This document shows positions 15,561 through 23,952 of a stretch of 64,000 nucleotides of DNA, one piece after another. The stretch's first letter is position 1; every line of letters starts with the position of its first letter. A program made the position numbers and the translations under genes. The stretch comes from an uncultured Collinsella sp. (lineage in GTDB: Bacteria > Actinomycetota > Coriobacteriia > Coriobacteriales > Coriobacteriaceae): assembly GCA_958437495.1 (NCBI GenBank), contig CAUBOH010000006.1, positions 1 to 64,000 on the forward strand, given 5' to 3'. The notes beneath the pieces were generated by a model. That model was not told the origin of the DNA. It did not search any database and saw only the letters and a program-made list of their open reading frames with translations.

Positions 15561-15621
15561 TCAGGAGACAGCGACTTACTTCTCTCTTTTTATTTACTTT
15601 CGTTCGATTAAGGAGATCATC

Positions 15622-16932
15622 ATGAGCCAGTTCATCAACAACCTCGAGCACACCTTTGGTTTCGATACCCTGCAGCTGCACGTTGGCCAGGAGAGCGCCG
15701 ATCCCGCATCCGACTCCCGTGCCGTGCCTATCTACCAGACCACGAGCTATGTGTTCCGCAACTCCCAGCACGCCGCCGACCGCTTTGGTCTTGCCGACGC
15801 CGGTAACATCTACGGTCGTCTGACCAACTCCACCCAGGGCGTCTTTGAGGACCGTATTGCCGCACTCGAGGGCGGCGTGGCCGGCCTCGCCGTCGCCTCT
15901 GGTGCCGCCGCCATCACCTATACCCTGCAGGCGCTCGCTCAGGCCGGCGACCATGTGGTGGCCCAAAAGACCATCTACGGCGGCTCCTACAACCTGCTGG
16001 AGCATACGCTCTCCCAGTTTGGCGTCGAGACCACGTTTGTCGATGCCCATAACCTGGAAGAGGTTGAGGGTGCCATCAAGGACAACACCACGGTCATCTA
16101 TCTCGAGACGCTCGGCAACCCCAACTCTGACATCCCCAACATCGACGCCATCTCCGAGGTTGCCAAGAAGCATGGTCTGCCGGTCGTCGTCGATAACACC
16201 TTCGGCACCCCGTATCTGTTCCGTCCGCTGGAGCACGGCGCCAACATCGTCGTTCACTCCGCAACTAAGTTCATCGGCGGCCACGGCACCTCGCTGGGCG
16301 GCGTGATCGTCGACGGCGGTAACTTCGATTGGAAGGCGAGCGGAAAGTACGCCCAGATCGCTGAGCCCAACCCCTCCTACCACGGTGTTTCGTTTGCCGA
16401 GGCTGCCGGCCCTGCCGCCTTCGCGACCTATGTCCGCGCCATCCTGCTGCGTGACGAGGGCGCTTGCATCAGCCCGTTTAACGCCTGGATCTTGCTCCAG
16501 GGCACCGAGACGCTTTCGCTGCGCGTTGACCGCCATGTCGAGAACACCAAGAAGGTCGTTGAGTTCCTTGCCGGCGACAGCCACGTTGCCAAGGTGAACC
16601 ACCCGAGTCTGCCCGAGCACCCCGATCACAAGCTCTATCAGAAGTACTTCCCCCGTGGCGGCGCCTCGATCTTTACCTTTGAGATTAAGGGCGGCCAGGA
16701 GGCAGCTTGGAAGTTCATCGATCATCTGCAGGTGTTCTCGCTGCTTGCCAACGTGGCCGACGTCAAGTCGCTCGTCGTGCACCCGGCTACCACCACGCAC
16801 TCCCAGCTCTCTGCCGAGGAGCTCGCCGAGCAGAACATCACGCCCTCCACGATTCGTCTTTCTATCGGTACCGAGAACGCCGAGGATATCATTTGGGACC
16901 TGAAGCAGGCCTTTGCCGCACTGGACGAGTAG
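15622..16932 (+). CDS. metY: O-acetylhomoserine sulfhydrylase
   Basis: A 436-residue PLP enzyme of the Cys/Met metabolism family that makes homocysteine (or cysteine) from O-acetylhomoserine (or O-acetylserine) and sulfide. The PLP lysine is in HSATKFIGGHGTSLGG, the cofactor aspartate in VVVDNTFGTPYL, and the YGRLTNSTQ segment is typical. Length about 430 and the long insertion before FEIKGGQ fit MetY/CysD rather than the shorter MetB/MetC. The start follows AAGGAGA. It is controlled by its own promoter, a probable LysR operator and possibly a leader peptide, and is followed by a strong terminator. Confidence 0.94.
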   Translation: MSQFINNLEHTFGFDTLQLHVGQESADPASDSRAVPIYQTTSYVFRNSQHAADRFGLADAGNIYGRLTNSTQGVFEDRIAALEGGVAGLAVASGAAAITYTLQALAQAGDHVVAQKTIYGGSYNLLEHTLSQFGVETTFVDAHNLEEVEGAIKDNTTVIYLETLGNPNSDIPNIDAISEVAKKHGLPVVVDNTFGTPYLFRPLEHGANIVVHSATKFIGGHGTSLGGVIVDGGNFDWKASGKYAQIAEPNPSYHGVSFAEAAGPAAFATYVRAILLRDEGACISPFNAWILLQGTETLSLRVDRHVENTKKVVEFLAGDSHVAKVNHPSLPEHPDHKLYQKYFPRGGASIFTFEIKGGQEAAWKFIDHLQVFSLLANVADVKSLVVHPATTTHSQLSAEELAEQNITPSTIRLSIGTENAEDIIWDLKQAFAALDE

Positions 16933-16994
16933 GGCGACTTGTGCAAGGACCCCTTGCGACCCGATAGGTATAACTGCATATAATGCCTGCTCAA

Positions 16995-17034
16995 GGCGCC
17001 TGCGCAAGCAATGGTTGCGCAGGCGCCTTTTTTG
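16995..17034 (+). terminator. Terminator of metY
   Basis: A perfect 13-bp stem (GGCGCCTGCGCAA with TTGCGCAGGCGCC), a 7-base loop, then TTTTTT. Confidence 0.95.
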
Positions 17035-17244
17035 CATAGGGAGGGCGCTATTACAGGGTTTTTGGCATGCTTTATGCAATCGAGATGTGGAAAACTCCTG
17101 TTGAGCGGATGTGAGTTTTACGCAAATGACGTGCACCTTTTGAGAAAAACCGCAGGTCGCGATTTGCTCGGGGTACTATGCAGCGCGATCGAATCACACA
17201 CAGCTCAAACGCAGCAAAAACGCACTACGGAGGTTTCCAGCTAC

Positions 17245-18021
17245 ATGAGGATCGATTCACGAAAACCGAAAGCCGCCGCCCTTTCCGCCGCTCTGACCGT
17301 GGCACTTTTGGCGGGCGCCGGCGCAACTGATGCCCACGCGGCGACACTATCCGATACGGTCGGATCAACGCCGTCCGAGGCGACGCTGGTGCAGCCCGTC
17401 GACTACCGCGGCGATGGTTATGGCTCTATGCAGGAGTGGAACGCCTCGATGGGGGCAAAGCGCGATTCCCTGGAGATGCGCGCTCAGATCATTATGAATA
17501 TGTATGGCGACTATGCTACCGATGACGAGCGCGCTGTGTTGCAGGGTTGCATCGATGGTGCGGATAGCCTGTTGACGATGGGGGAAGTCGACGCCAAGTC
17601 GACCGAGCTCGACGAGCTTCGCTCCACGCTTGAGGATGCCAAGCGCGAGGCGCTCGAGGCTGCCGCAGCCGAAGCCGAGGCCGCTGAGGCCGTTCAGACT
17701 TCGTATTACAACGCCGACTCCGGCTCGTCTTACACGTCTGCTGCGTATTACGCGAACGGCTCGGGTCTGACGCGCTCGAGCGGCGTCAATAACTATAACG
17801 GCCGCCGCGAGACTTATTACAGCAGCAACGTGTTGTATCACCACCGCACGGGCGAATGGACGCAGGATTCCGAGGGCTTTTGGCGCGATTCCGATGGCTA
17901 CTACGTCGTTGCCGCGGGCGATAAGGCCCAAGGCTCCACGTTTACCGGTTCCAAGGGCGAGTGCAAGGTCTATGACTCCGGCTGTGCTGCCGGAACCACC
18001 GACTACTATACCGGTTGGTAA
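17245..18021 (+). CDS. Secreted protein of unknown function
   Basis: A 258-residue exported protein. The signal peptide has basic residues (MRIDSRKPK), a hydrophobic core (ALTVALLAGAGATD) and an AHA-A cleavage site near residues 33-35. The mature part has an acidic, Ala/Glu-rich coiled-coil stretch (about 110-150: ELRSTLEDAKREALEAAAAE), then a Tyr/Ser/Gly-rich region and a C-terminal part with two Cys (GECKVYDSGC). Starts upstream of 17245 lack a binding site, whereas GGAGG lies at 17229-17233. No enzymatic motif is recognised. The arrangement suggests a cell-wall-associated protein. Confidence 0.75.
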   Translation: MRIDSRKPKAAALSAALTVALLAGAGATDAHAATLSDTVGSTPSEATLVQPVDYRGDGYGSMQEWNASMGAKRDSLEMRAQIIMNMYGDYATDDERAVLQGCIDGADSLLTMGEVDAKSTELDELRSTLEDAKREALEAAAAEAEAAEAVQTSYYNADSGSSYTSAAYYANGSGLTRSSGVNNYNGRRETYYSSNVLYHHRTGEWTQDSEGFWRDSDGYYVVAAGDKAQGSTFTGSKGECKVYDSGCAAGTTDYYTGW

Positions 18022-18169
18022 TCTGCCATAAGCCAATAGGATATGACGGGCGGGCGTCTTTACCGAGCCTTTGGGCAACGTAAGGGCGTCCGTTATTTGT
18101 TCATGCTTGAGTTAACAGAGCGCTTACCGTGGCCGTACGCCGCGCATATGGGCGCGGGGCACACTAAGT

Positions 18170-18194
18170 CACGAGAAACAAAGTCTTTCTCGTG
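18170..18194 (+). promoter_or_regulatory. Hairpin abutting the ribosome binding site of the next gene
   Basis: CACGAGAAA pairs with TTTCTCGTG around a 7-base loop, and the GGAGG binding site begins directly at its 3' edge. It may modulate translation or stabilise the 5' end of the message. Confidence 0.45.
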
Positions 18195-18208
18195 GAGGAA
18201 GTGGTCTT

Positions 18209-18415
18209 GTGAACGCTCGAGATATCGCCGTTGCCGCCGTTGCATTGACGCTTGGCTGCCTTGGTCCTACGGCCGCGCTCGTCGCGGGCATGCAGGGGTC
18301 TTGTGGAGCTGCCTCTATCGTGGTCGGCGCGTTGATCGCGGCCGCGCTGCTGGGAAGTGCGGGTGTAGTCCTTTGTCGCGACGATGAGGGCCAGGCCTCG
18401 GAGTCGCAGCTCTAA
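18209..18415 (+). CDS. Small membrane protein
   Basis: A 68-residue protein with two hydrophobic segments (about 7-27 and 33-55) and a short charged tail (CRDDEGQASESQL). A GTG start at 18209 follows GGAGG with 10-base spacing. It has no recognised family. It lies alone between the secreted protein and a bidirectional terminator. Confidence 0.65.
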   Translation: MNARDIAVAAVALTLGCLGPTAALVAGMQGSCGAASIVVGALIAAALLGSAGVVLCRDDEGQASESQL

Positions 18416-18453
18416 CCGTCGGGGCATCGACTACTGGTTATAGATGAAGATGG

Positions 18454-18491
18454 AAGCCGCCGTAAGGGGAGTGCCCTTGCGGCGGCTTTAC
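18454..18491. terminator. Terminator between convergent genes
   Basis: A 15-bp stem (AAGCCGCCGTAAGGG with CCCTTGCGGCGGCTT, one G-U) followed by TTTACTG. It can serve the small membrane gene and the oppositely oriented reductase gene. Confidence 0.8.
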
Positions 18492-18522
18492 TGTTGAGTC
18501 TGTTGACGTGGTGAGCCGGGCG

Positions 18523-19437
18523 CTACCAGCTTGTCTCGATATCGCGAATGCGCTGATAGAGCCATTCGTTCTGCGGTGCCTGGATATCGTGCTTGGCCGC
18601 CAGACGGCAGATGGTGCCGGCGAACTCCTCGACCTCGGTTTTGCGCCGCGCGACGCGGTCTTGCGCCATCGAGGGCATGCCGGCGGGGTCGATTCCCTCG
18701 ATGAGGTGCACCATCTGCGTCAGGTCTTCCTCGGTCAGCTCAACGCCCTCGGCGTTGGCGACCGCAAGCGTTTCGCGCATGGCGGAAACAAAGCAGCGAC
18801 GCTGCTCGGAGCCCTGTTCCGTGGCGCTTCCGTACGTGCCGCCGTAGGCCATGCAGGTTTGGTTGATGCCGTCGTTGAGCATGAGTTTGGCCCACATGCG
18901 GTGCGCAATGTCGCTCTCGACGGTATGGGCGATGCCGCAGCGCGTGTAGAGCTCGTCGATTGCGGTGATGGTTGCGGGATCCGTACCGGCCGCCGCGCCA
19001 AAGCGGATTTCGCCCGTGTTGGTAAAGGTGAGCTCTCCGTTGAGGAACACGGCGTCCATACCCTGGCAAATACCAAGAACGGTATGCTCCCAGCCAAAGC
19101 GCTCGGCAATCTTTTGCTCGCTCGTGATGCCGTTGCACAGCGAGGCGATGAGCGTGTCGGGTCCCACGACGCGCTCCATAGTCTTGAGTGCTTGGTCGAG
19201 ACCGGTGGTCTTGACCGTCAGGATGACCAGATCGGCGGGCGTTGCCTCGCTGGCGCGGACGGACGTGAGATCGCAGGGCTTGCCGTTGACGGTGAGCACG
19301 TCGTTCGCATGGCGCCCAAAGCGAGCGTCGTCCATAACGTATTCGACGGCATCGTTGCCGAGTGCCTGGGCGATCATGCTGCCGTAGAGTAGCCCGACGC
19401 CGCCCTTGCCGATAAAGGCGATCTTGTTGATCTGCAT
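18523..19437 (-). CDS. Ketopantoate reductase-family protein
   Basis: A 304-residue NADPH-binding protein of the 2-dehydropantoate 2-reductase (PanE/ApbA) family, which reduces ketopantoate to pantoate in pantothenate synthesis. The N-terminal Rossmann motif reads IAFIGKGGVGLLYG, LVILTVKTTGL follows, and the C-terminal helical domain has the catalytic Lys region HRMWAKLMLNDGIN. Many family members act on other 2-oxo acids, and no other pantothenate genes are present. ATG 19437 follows GGGGAG with 9-base spacing. Confidence 0.85.
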   Translation of the reverse strand: MQINKIAFIGKGGVGLLYGSMIAQALGNDAVEYVMDDARFGRHANDVLTVNGKPCDLTSVRASEATPADLVILTVKTTGLDQALKTMERVVGPDTLIASLCNGITSEQKIAERFGWEHTVLGICQGMDAVFLNGELTFTNTGEIRFGAAAGTDPATITAIDELYTRCGIAHTVESDIAHRMWAKLMLNDGINQTCMAYGGTYGSATEQGSEQRRCFVSAMRETLAVANAEGVELTEEDLTQMVHLIEGIDPAGMPSMAQDRVARRKTEVEEFAGTICRLAAKHDIQAPQNEWLYQRIRDIETSW

Positions 19438-19559
19438 ATGAATCATCTCCCCATATAAAAGGCGCCCGCGTGGGGACGCCTGATGGATTGTATGCCGCCG
19501 GGGCGTTTGGTGAGCGCGCGGGGCTGCTGTTATGGAAAAGAAACTATTGCGCTGTGCGC

Positions 19560-20330
19560 TTATGCCGCGGGGCAGACCGCGAAAACGCGCGCGGGGTATC
19601 CGACGCCATCGCGCACCTTGGGGAAGGTGCAGAAGATGACGGCGCCTGTGGCGGGAAGCTCGTCCAGATGGTCCATGACCTCGATCTGGTAACGGTCGAC
19701 CGAGAGGATGTATTGCTCGCCGGGATAGGGGTAGGCGTCCTCGCGTGTGGTCACGGTTGCGGGGTCGGTGTCTGCCGGTTCGTGGCCGATGGCGCCGATG
19801 TTGCGCTCTTCTACAAGCCATTTGATGGCGTCGAGGTCCCAGCCGGGGTAGTGGGGCTGGCCGTCCTCGTCCTTGTTTTCCAGATCGGCCAGCTTGGACC
19901 AGTCGGAGCGGAAGGCGACAAAAGCGTCCTCGGGAATGCGGCCGTGCTCGTCCTCCCAGGCTTTGAGGTCCTCGATGGACAGGATAAAGTCGGGATTTGC
20001 GGCGCACTCCTCGTGCTTGTCGATCACACAGAGCGGATGCATAAACTCGATGGGTTCGATCTCTCCAAGGGAACGGCCGTCAACATGGAAATGCCGCGGT
20101 GCGTCGACATGCGTGCCGTACTGCGAAGCAACCGAATACTGGAAGCAGCGCATGGGCGCGAGCATGTCCTCGGGCGTGCCGGGCAGGTAATCGAAGAGCT
20201 TGGTGGACTCAAATGGCTTAAAGCCAAACCAGTGCGGGGTGTCGCACGAGAGCGTGTGGGTGAGGTCGACCCAGCGATAATCGGTGCTTTTGAGCTGGGA
20301 TGCGAGGTTCCAAAGGTCGAGCGCGGGCAT
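19560..20330 (-). CDS. Cyclase-family (KynB-like) metal hydrolase
   Basis: A 256-residue protein of the putative cyclase family that includes kynurenine formamidase. The metal site QYGTHVDAPRHF (HxGTHxDxPxHF pattern) lies near residues 71-82, after the characteristic VDLTHTLSCDTPHW. The substrate is unknown; kynurenine formamidase is one option, isatin hydrolase another. The start has AAAGGAG. It lies upstream of the reductase gene in the same direction, with about 120 bases between. Confidence 0.85.
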   Translation of the reverse strand: MPALDLWNLASQLKSTDYRWVDLTHTLSCDTPHWFGFKPFESTKLFDYLPGTPEDMLAPMRCFQYSVASQYGTHVDAPRHFHVDGRSLGEIEPIEFMHPLCVIDKHEECAANPDFILSIEDLKAWEDEHGRIPEDAFVAFRSDWSKLADLENKDEDGQPHYPGWDLDAIKWLVEERNIGAIGHEPADTDPATVTTREDAYPYPGEQYILSVDRYQIEVMDHLDELPATGAVIFCTFPKVRDGVGYPARVFAVCPAA

Positions 20331-20493
20331 GGACGACTCCTTTCACCGGGCTTTTTGCTGATGTTAAAACGGTGTCGTGACAGCTCGATTTCTGCTGCGT
20401 TACGATACGTTCTCGATTGCGATTCCACGATGTTTCGGTCGCGTGACCATTGTGTTTCGCCTTGCCGGGGCGCTGATGGCGAAGGGAGGGGCC

Positions 20494-21684
20494 GTGCAAT
20501 ACCGCGTTGACCCCAAAAGTGGTAACCGAATATCCGCTCTGGGCCTGGGCTGCATGAGGTTTCCCGGTGCGCCGGGACGTCCGGATGCGAAGACAGCCGA
20601 TGCCATCATTTCCCGTGCGGTGGAGCAGGGGATTAATTATCTGGATACCGCGTATCTCTATCCCGGTAACGAGGTGTGCGTGGGCGCCTCACTTGAGCGC
20701 TTGGGGCTGCGTGACCGGGTGTTGCTGGCGACTAAGTTGCCGCATGCTTCGTGCAAATGTGCGGAGGATTTCGACCGCTTTTTTGACGAGCAGCTGCACC
20801 GTTTGCGGACCGACCATATCGACTACTACCTTATGCACAACATCACCTCACCCGCCCAGTGGGAACGTGTGGTGGCGTTGGGCATCGAGGACTGGATTGC
20901 GCACCAAAAGGCTGCGGGGCGTATTCGCCAGATAGGTTTTTCGTACCACGGCAGTGCGGCGGACTTCCTCACGATGCTTGACGCGTATGACTGGGATTTT
21001 TGCCAGATCCAGTACAACTACGCTGGAGAGCGCTACCAAGCGGGAACGGCGGGACTCATGGCGGCTGCGGAGCGCGGGCTCGCGGTGTTTGTGATGGAAC
21101 CGCTTTTGGGTGGACGCCTGGCGGGCAAGCTGCCTCCGCGGGCCCGCGCCGTGCTCGATGACGTACGCGATCCGTACCTGAAGACGCCGGCTTCTTGGGG
21201 CCTTTCGTGGGTGTGGAACCATCCCCAAGTCACGATGCTGCTTTCGGGCATGACCGATACCGCGCAGGTGGACGAGAACGTGGCATTGGCGGATCGCGCA
21301 CTGCCGAATTCGATGACGACAGAGCAGCTCGATACCATCGCACGTGTGCTGGGAGAGTTTGAGAAATCGAATCGCGTGCCCTGCACGGGATGTGGCTATT
21401 GCATGCCGTGTCCTAAAGGCATCAATATCCCTGGGTGTTTCGCCGCCTACAACGCAAGCTATGCGCACAGCTGGTTTACGGGTCTATCGCAGTACTTTAC
21501 GGCGAGCGCGGTGCGCACAAGCGAGCCCAAGTTGGTGAGCAATTGCGTCAAATGCGGCAAATGCGCGCGGCACTGCCCGCAGCACATCGATATCCCCGAG
21601 CGCTTGAACGACGTACGCCGCCGTTTTCAGCCTGGACCCGTGACGGCGGTGCTCAAGGCCTTTGGCAAAACGCGCTCCTCATGA
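20494..21684 (+). CDS. Aldo/keto reductase with C-terminal ferredoxin domain
   Basis: A 396-residue protein of the AKR family fused to a C-terminal [4Fe-4S] ferredoxin-like region. The barrel has LGLGCMRFPG, the Tyr motif NYLDTAYLYPGNE and RIRQIGFSYHG. Two Cys clusters follow: CTGCGYCMPCPKG and CVKCGKCARHCPQH. This architecture is common in anaerobes and suggests electron exchange with ferredoxin, but the substrate is unknown. A GTG start at 20494 has GGGAGG; an upstream ATG at 20476 is possible. Confidence 0.88.
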   Translation: MQYRVDPKSGNRISALGLGCMRFPGAPGRPDAKTADAIISRAVEQGINYLDTAYLYPGNEVCVGASLERLGLRDRVLLATKLPHASCKCAEDFDRFFDEQLHRLRTDHIDYYLMHNITSPAQWERVVALGIEDWIAHQKAAGRIRQIGFSYHGSAADFLTMLDAYDWDFCQIQYNYAGERYQAGTAGLMAAAERGLAVFVMEPLLGGRLAGKLPPRARAVLDDVRDPYLKTPASWGLSWVWNHPQVTMLLSGMTDTAQVDENVALADRALPNSMTTEQLDTIARVLGEFEKSNRVPCTGCGYCMPCPKGINIPGCFAAYNASYAHSWFTGLSQYFTASAVRTSEPKLVSNCVKCGKCARHCPQHIDIPERLNDVRRRFQPGPVTAVLKAFGKTRSS

Positions 21685-21696
21685 CCCTTTTATAAC

Positions 21697-21759
21697 TTGC
21701 GGTGGAATAGTTCCTGTTTGCGGCAGAATGGGGCTTAAACGGGAACTATTCCACCGCAA
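21697..21759. repeat. Covarying palindromic repeat, copy 1
   Basis: A 23-bp stem (arms 21697-21719 and 21737-21759, one G-U pair) around a 17-base loop. It shares the terminal TTGCGGTGGAATA, the TGTTTGCG boundary and flanking CCCTTTT/AAGGGGG with the copy at 22856-22918, but its inner stem (GTTCC/GGAAC) differs from that copy with pairing kept. It ends 15 bases before the start of the next gene. Confidence 0.88.
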
Positions 21760-21774
21760 CTGAAGGGGGCTGTC

Positions 21775-22794
21775 GTGGGCCATCGGGATTCATGTGATGA
21801 TTTGCGCGAGGTTCGTTGGGGCGTTTTGGGCGCTGGGCATATTTCGCATCGATTTGCATCGTCGCTCAAGGAGGTGGACGGGGCACGGCTTGTGGCTGCC
21901 GCCGGTCGCACCCCTTCGCATGTTGAGGAGTTTTGCAGGGCGTTTTCGATTGAAGCCGCGCACAGTTATGCCACGGCTGACGATAGCGGCGATGCGGCTT
22001 ATGATGCGCTGATTGCCGATCCCGATGTCGACGCAATCTACTTGGCTCTTCCACATGGCATGCATGCGCATTGGGTCTGTCGGGCACTGCGCGCGGGAAA
22101 GGCCGTGCTGTGCGAAAAACCGGCCGTTTTGAGTGAGGAAGAGGCTCTATCGATTGCCTCCACCTCTCGCGAGCGCGGCGTACTGTTTATGGAGGCGATG
22201 AAGAATCGGTTTTGTCCGATGCATACTCGCGTGAAGGGTTTGCTTGCGTCGGGCGAGCTCGGCCGTATCGTCTCGATCGAAAGCGTGCAAAAACTCGATT
22301 ATGGTGAGCCGCCTTCGAGTTATCTGCTCGATCCGTTGCAGGGTGGCTGTCTATATGACATGGGCTGCTACGCGGTCGGGTGGTTTGAGGATCTGCTTGC
22401 GGGTGCGTGCGATGTTTCGTCTCGTGAAGTCCGCTGGCGTGACGTATCGGGCGGCCGCGTTGATTGGGCCGATGAGATCCATATGAGTGTCGGCGGTATA
22501 CCCATTCATATGGTGTGCGACGGCAAAGCGGCATATGGAAGCCGCTTAACGATTGCCTGCGAGCGGGGCTCGTTGGAAATCGAGCGCCTCCATCGCCCCG
22601 AGCTCGCCCATGTGAAGTACTCCGACGGACGAATGCTCGAAATAAATGCCCCGTTTGAGGTCGATGATTTCTACGGCGAAATCCATCATGCGACCCAGCT
22701 CATCCGGGCGGGGAAACTCGAGAGTCCCGTCATGCCCCTTGCCGCCACACAGCGCTGTGCGCAGATCATTGATGCGATTCGCTTGACGCTCTAG
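21775..22794 (+). CDS. Gfo/Idh/MocA-family oxidoreductase
   Basis: A 339-residue NAD(P)-dependent oxidoreductase distinct from the one at 12.7 kb. It has the Rossmann motif WGVLGAGHISHRF, the catalytic motif AVLCEKPAVLS, and a GGCLYDMGCYAVGW segment typical of the dihydrodiol/sugar dehydrogenase branch. A GTG start follows AAGGGGG. It sits between two copies of the palindromic repeat. The substrate is unknown, probably a sugar derivative. Confidence 0.87.
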   Translation: MGHRDSCDDLREVRWGVLGAGHISHRFASSLKEVDGARLVAAAGRTPSHVEEFCRAFSIEAAHSYATADDSGDAAYDALIADPDVDAIYLALPHGMHAHWVCRALRAGKAVLCEKPAVLSEEEALSIASTSRERGVLFMEAMKNRFCPMHTRVKGLLASGELGRIVSIESVQKLDYGEPPSSYLLDPLQGGCLYDMGCYAVGWFEDLLAGACDVSSREVRWRDVSGGRVDWADEIHMSVGGIPIHMVCDGKAAYGSRLTIACERGSLEIERLHRPELAHVKYSDGRMLEINAPFEVDDFYGEIHHATQLIRAGKLESPVMPLAATQRCAQIIDAIRLTL

Positions 22795-22855
22795 GCTGCG
22801 GTGCTGGTGCTCAAGGAGGCTTGGCGGACCGTGTCCCCGATGCCCCTTTTGTATC

Positions 22856-22918
22856 TTGCGGTGGAATACGGTCTGTTTGCGCCAAAATAAGGCACCAATA
22901 GACCGTATTTCACCGCAA
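22856..22918. repeat. Covarying palindromic repeat, copy 2
   Basis: Arms 22856-22879 and 22896-22918 form a stem of about 22 pairs with two G-U pairs and one bulged T. The ends match copy 1, but the inner stem is CGGTCT/AGACCG. It ends 20 bases before the nfo start; the flank again supplies the ribosome binding site (GAGGGGGA). Confidence 0.88.
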
Positions 22919-22938
22919 CTGATGAGGGGGAGTTGGAT

Positions 22939-23805
22939 ATGCTGACGATTGGGTGTCATCTTTCGACGACGAAGGGCTATCGGGCGATGGGGGAGACGGC
23001 GCTATCCATTGGCGCCAATACCTTTGCATTTTTTACGCGCAACCCGCGCGGCGGCAAGGCAAAAGACCTTGACATGGATGACGTGGCCGCCCTGCGCGAG
23101 CTTATGGAACAAAACGATTTCGGTCCGCTCGTGGCTCATGCTCCGTATACCTATAACCCCTGCTCGGCCAAAGAGCGGGCGCGCGAGTTTGCCCTGGAGG
23201 CCATGACGGAGGACCTGCGGCGCATGGAGGCGCTGCCCGGCAACTACTACAACTTCCATCCCGGTGCGCATGTGGGGCAGGGCTCCGACGCCGGCATTCA
23301 GATGATCGTCGACACCCTGTGCCAGGTGATGTTTGAGGGCCAGCAGACGACGGTACTGCTCGAGACCATGGCGGGCAAGGGCACCGAGGTTGGTCGTAAC
23401 TTTGAGGAGCTGGCGCGCATCATCGAGGGCGTTGCCGACAAGCGCCCCGAGCTGTCGACCAAGCTGGGCGTTTGCCTGGACACCTGCCATGTAAATGACG
23501 CCGGCTATGATATCGTCAACGATCTTGACGGCGTGCTCGACGAGTTCGATCGTGTGGTGGGTATCGAGCGCCTGCGCGCCGTGCATATCAATGACTCCAA
23601 GAACCCCTGCGGCGCCCATAAGGATCGCCACGAGTGCATCGGTAAGGGCTACCTGGGTAGTGAGGAGTTTGGCGGCGGTATGCAGGTTATGCAGAATATT
23701 GTATCGAATGGCCGTTTGCGTTCATTGCCATTTATTTTGGAGACACCGAACGAACTTGCAGGTTATGCGGCTGAAATCAAACTGTTAAGGTCATTGCAGC
23801 AGTAA
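22939..23805 (+). CDS. nfo: Endonuclease IV (AP endonuclease)
   Basis: A 288-residue zinc-dependent endonuclease that cuts DNA at abasic sites in base-excision repair. Family signatures include YYNFHPGAHVG, VLLETMAGKGTEVG, LGVCLDTCHVNDAGYD and VHINDSKNPCGAHKDRH, which contain the metal ligands. Length is standard. ATG 22939 is preferred over an in-frame TTG at 22933 because of the spacing from GAGGGGGA. It follows the second palindromic repeat. Confidence 0.96.
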   Translation: MLTIGCHLSTTKGYRAMGETALSIGANTFAFFTRNPRGGKAKDLDMDDVAALRELMEQNDFGPLVAHAPYTYNPCSAKERAREFALEAMTEDLRRMEALPGNYYNFHPGAHVGQGSDAGIQMIVDTLCQVMFEGQQTTVLLETMAGKGTEVGRNFEELARIIEGVADKRPELSTKLGVCLDTCHVNDAGYDIVNDLDGVLDEFDRVVGIERLRAVHINDSKNPCGAHKDRHECIGKGYLGSEEFGGGMQVMQNIVSNGRLRSLPFILETPNELAGYAAEIKLLRSLQQ

Positions 23806-23866
23806 TGACTGTTGCTAAGTGGAGTGTTCCATTCACGTTATGGGTTTGTTTCAATCAGTTTTCTGA

Positions 23867-23895
23867 TTGCAGATTCGTAATTCCGGGTGCATAAT
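23867..23895 (+). promoter_or_regulatory. Promoter of the amino-acid ABC transporter
   Basis: TTGCAG and CATAAT with a 17-base spacer, about 50 bases before the binding-protein start. A short hairpin (AATCAG-TTTT-CTGATT) overlaps its upstream edge. Confidence 0.65.
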
Positions 23896-23952
23896 AGCCA
23901 ACAGTTTTTGCAGGCCTCTGAATCAAACGGGGTCACCGGAAGGAGACTGATT

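Noticed and set aside
15439..17136. 565-codon open frame antisense to metY
   Set aside because: Overlaps the real enzyme gene and its terminator, with no start signal or family motifs.
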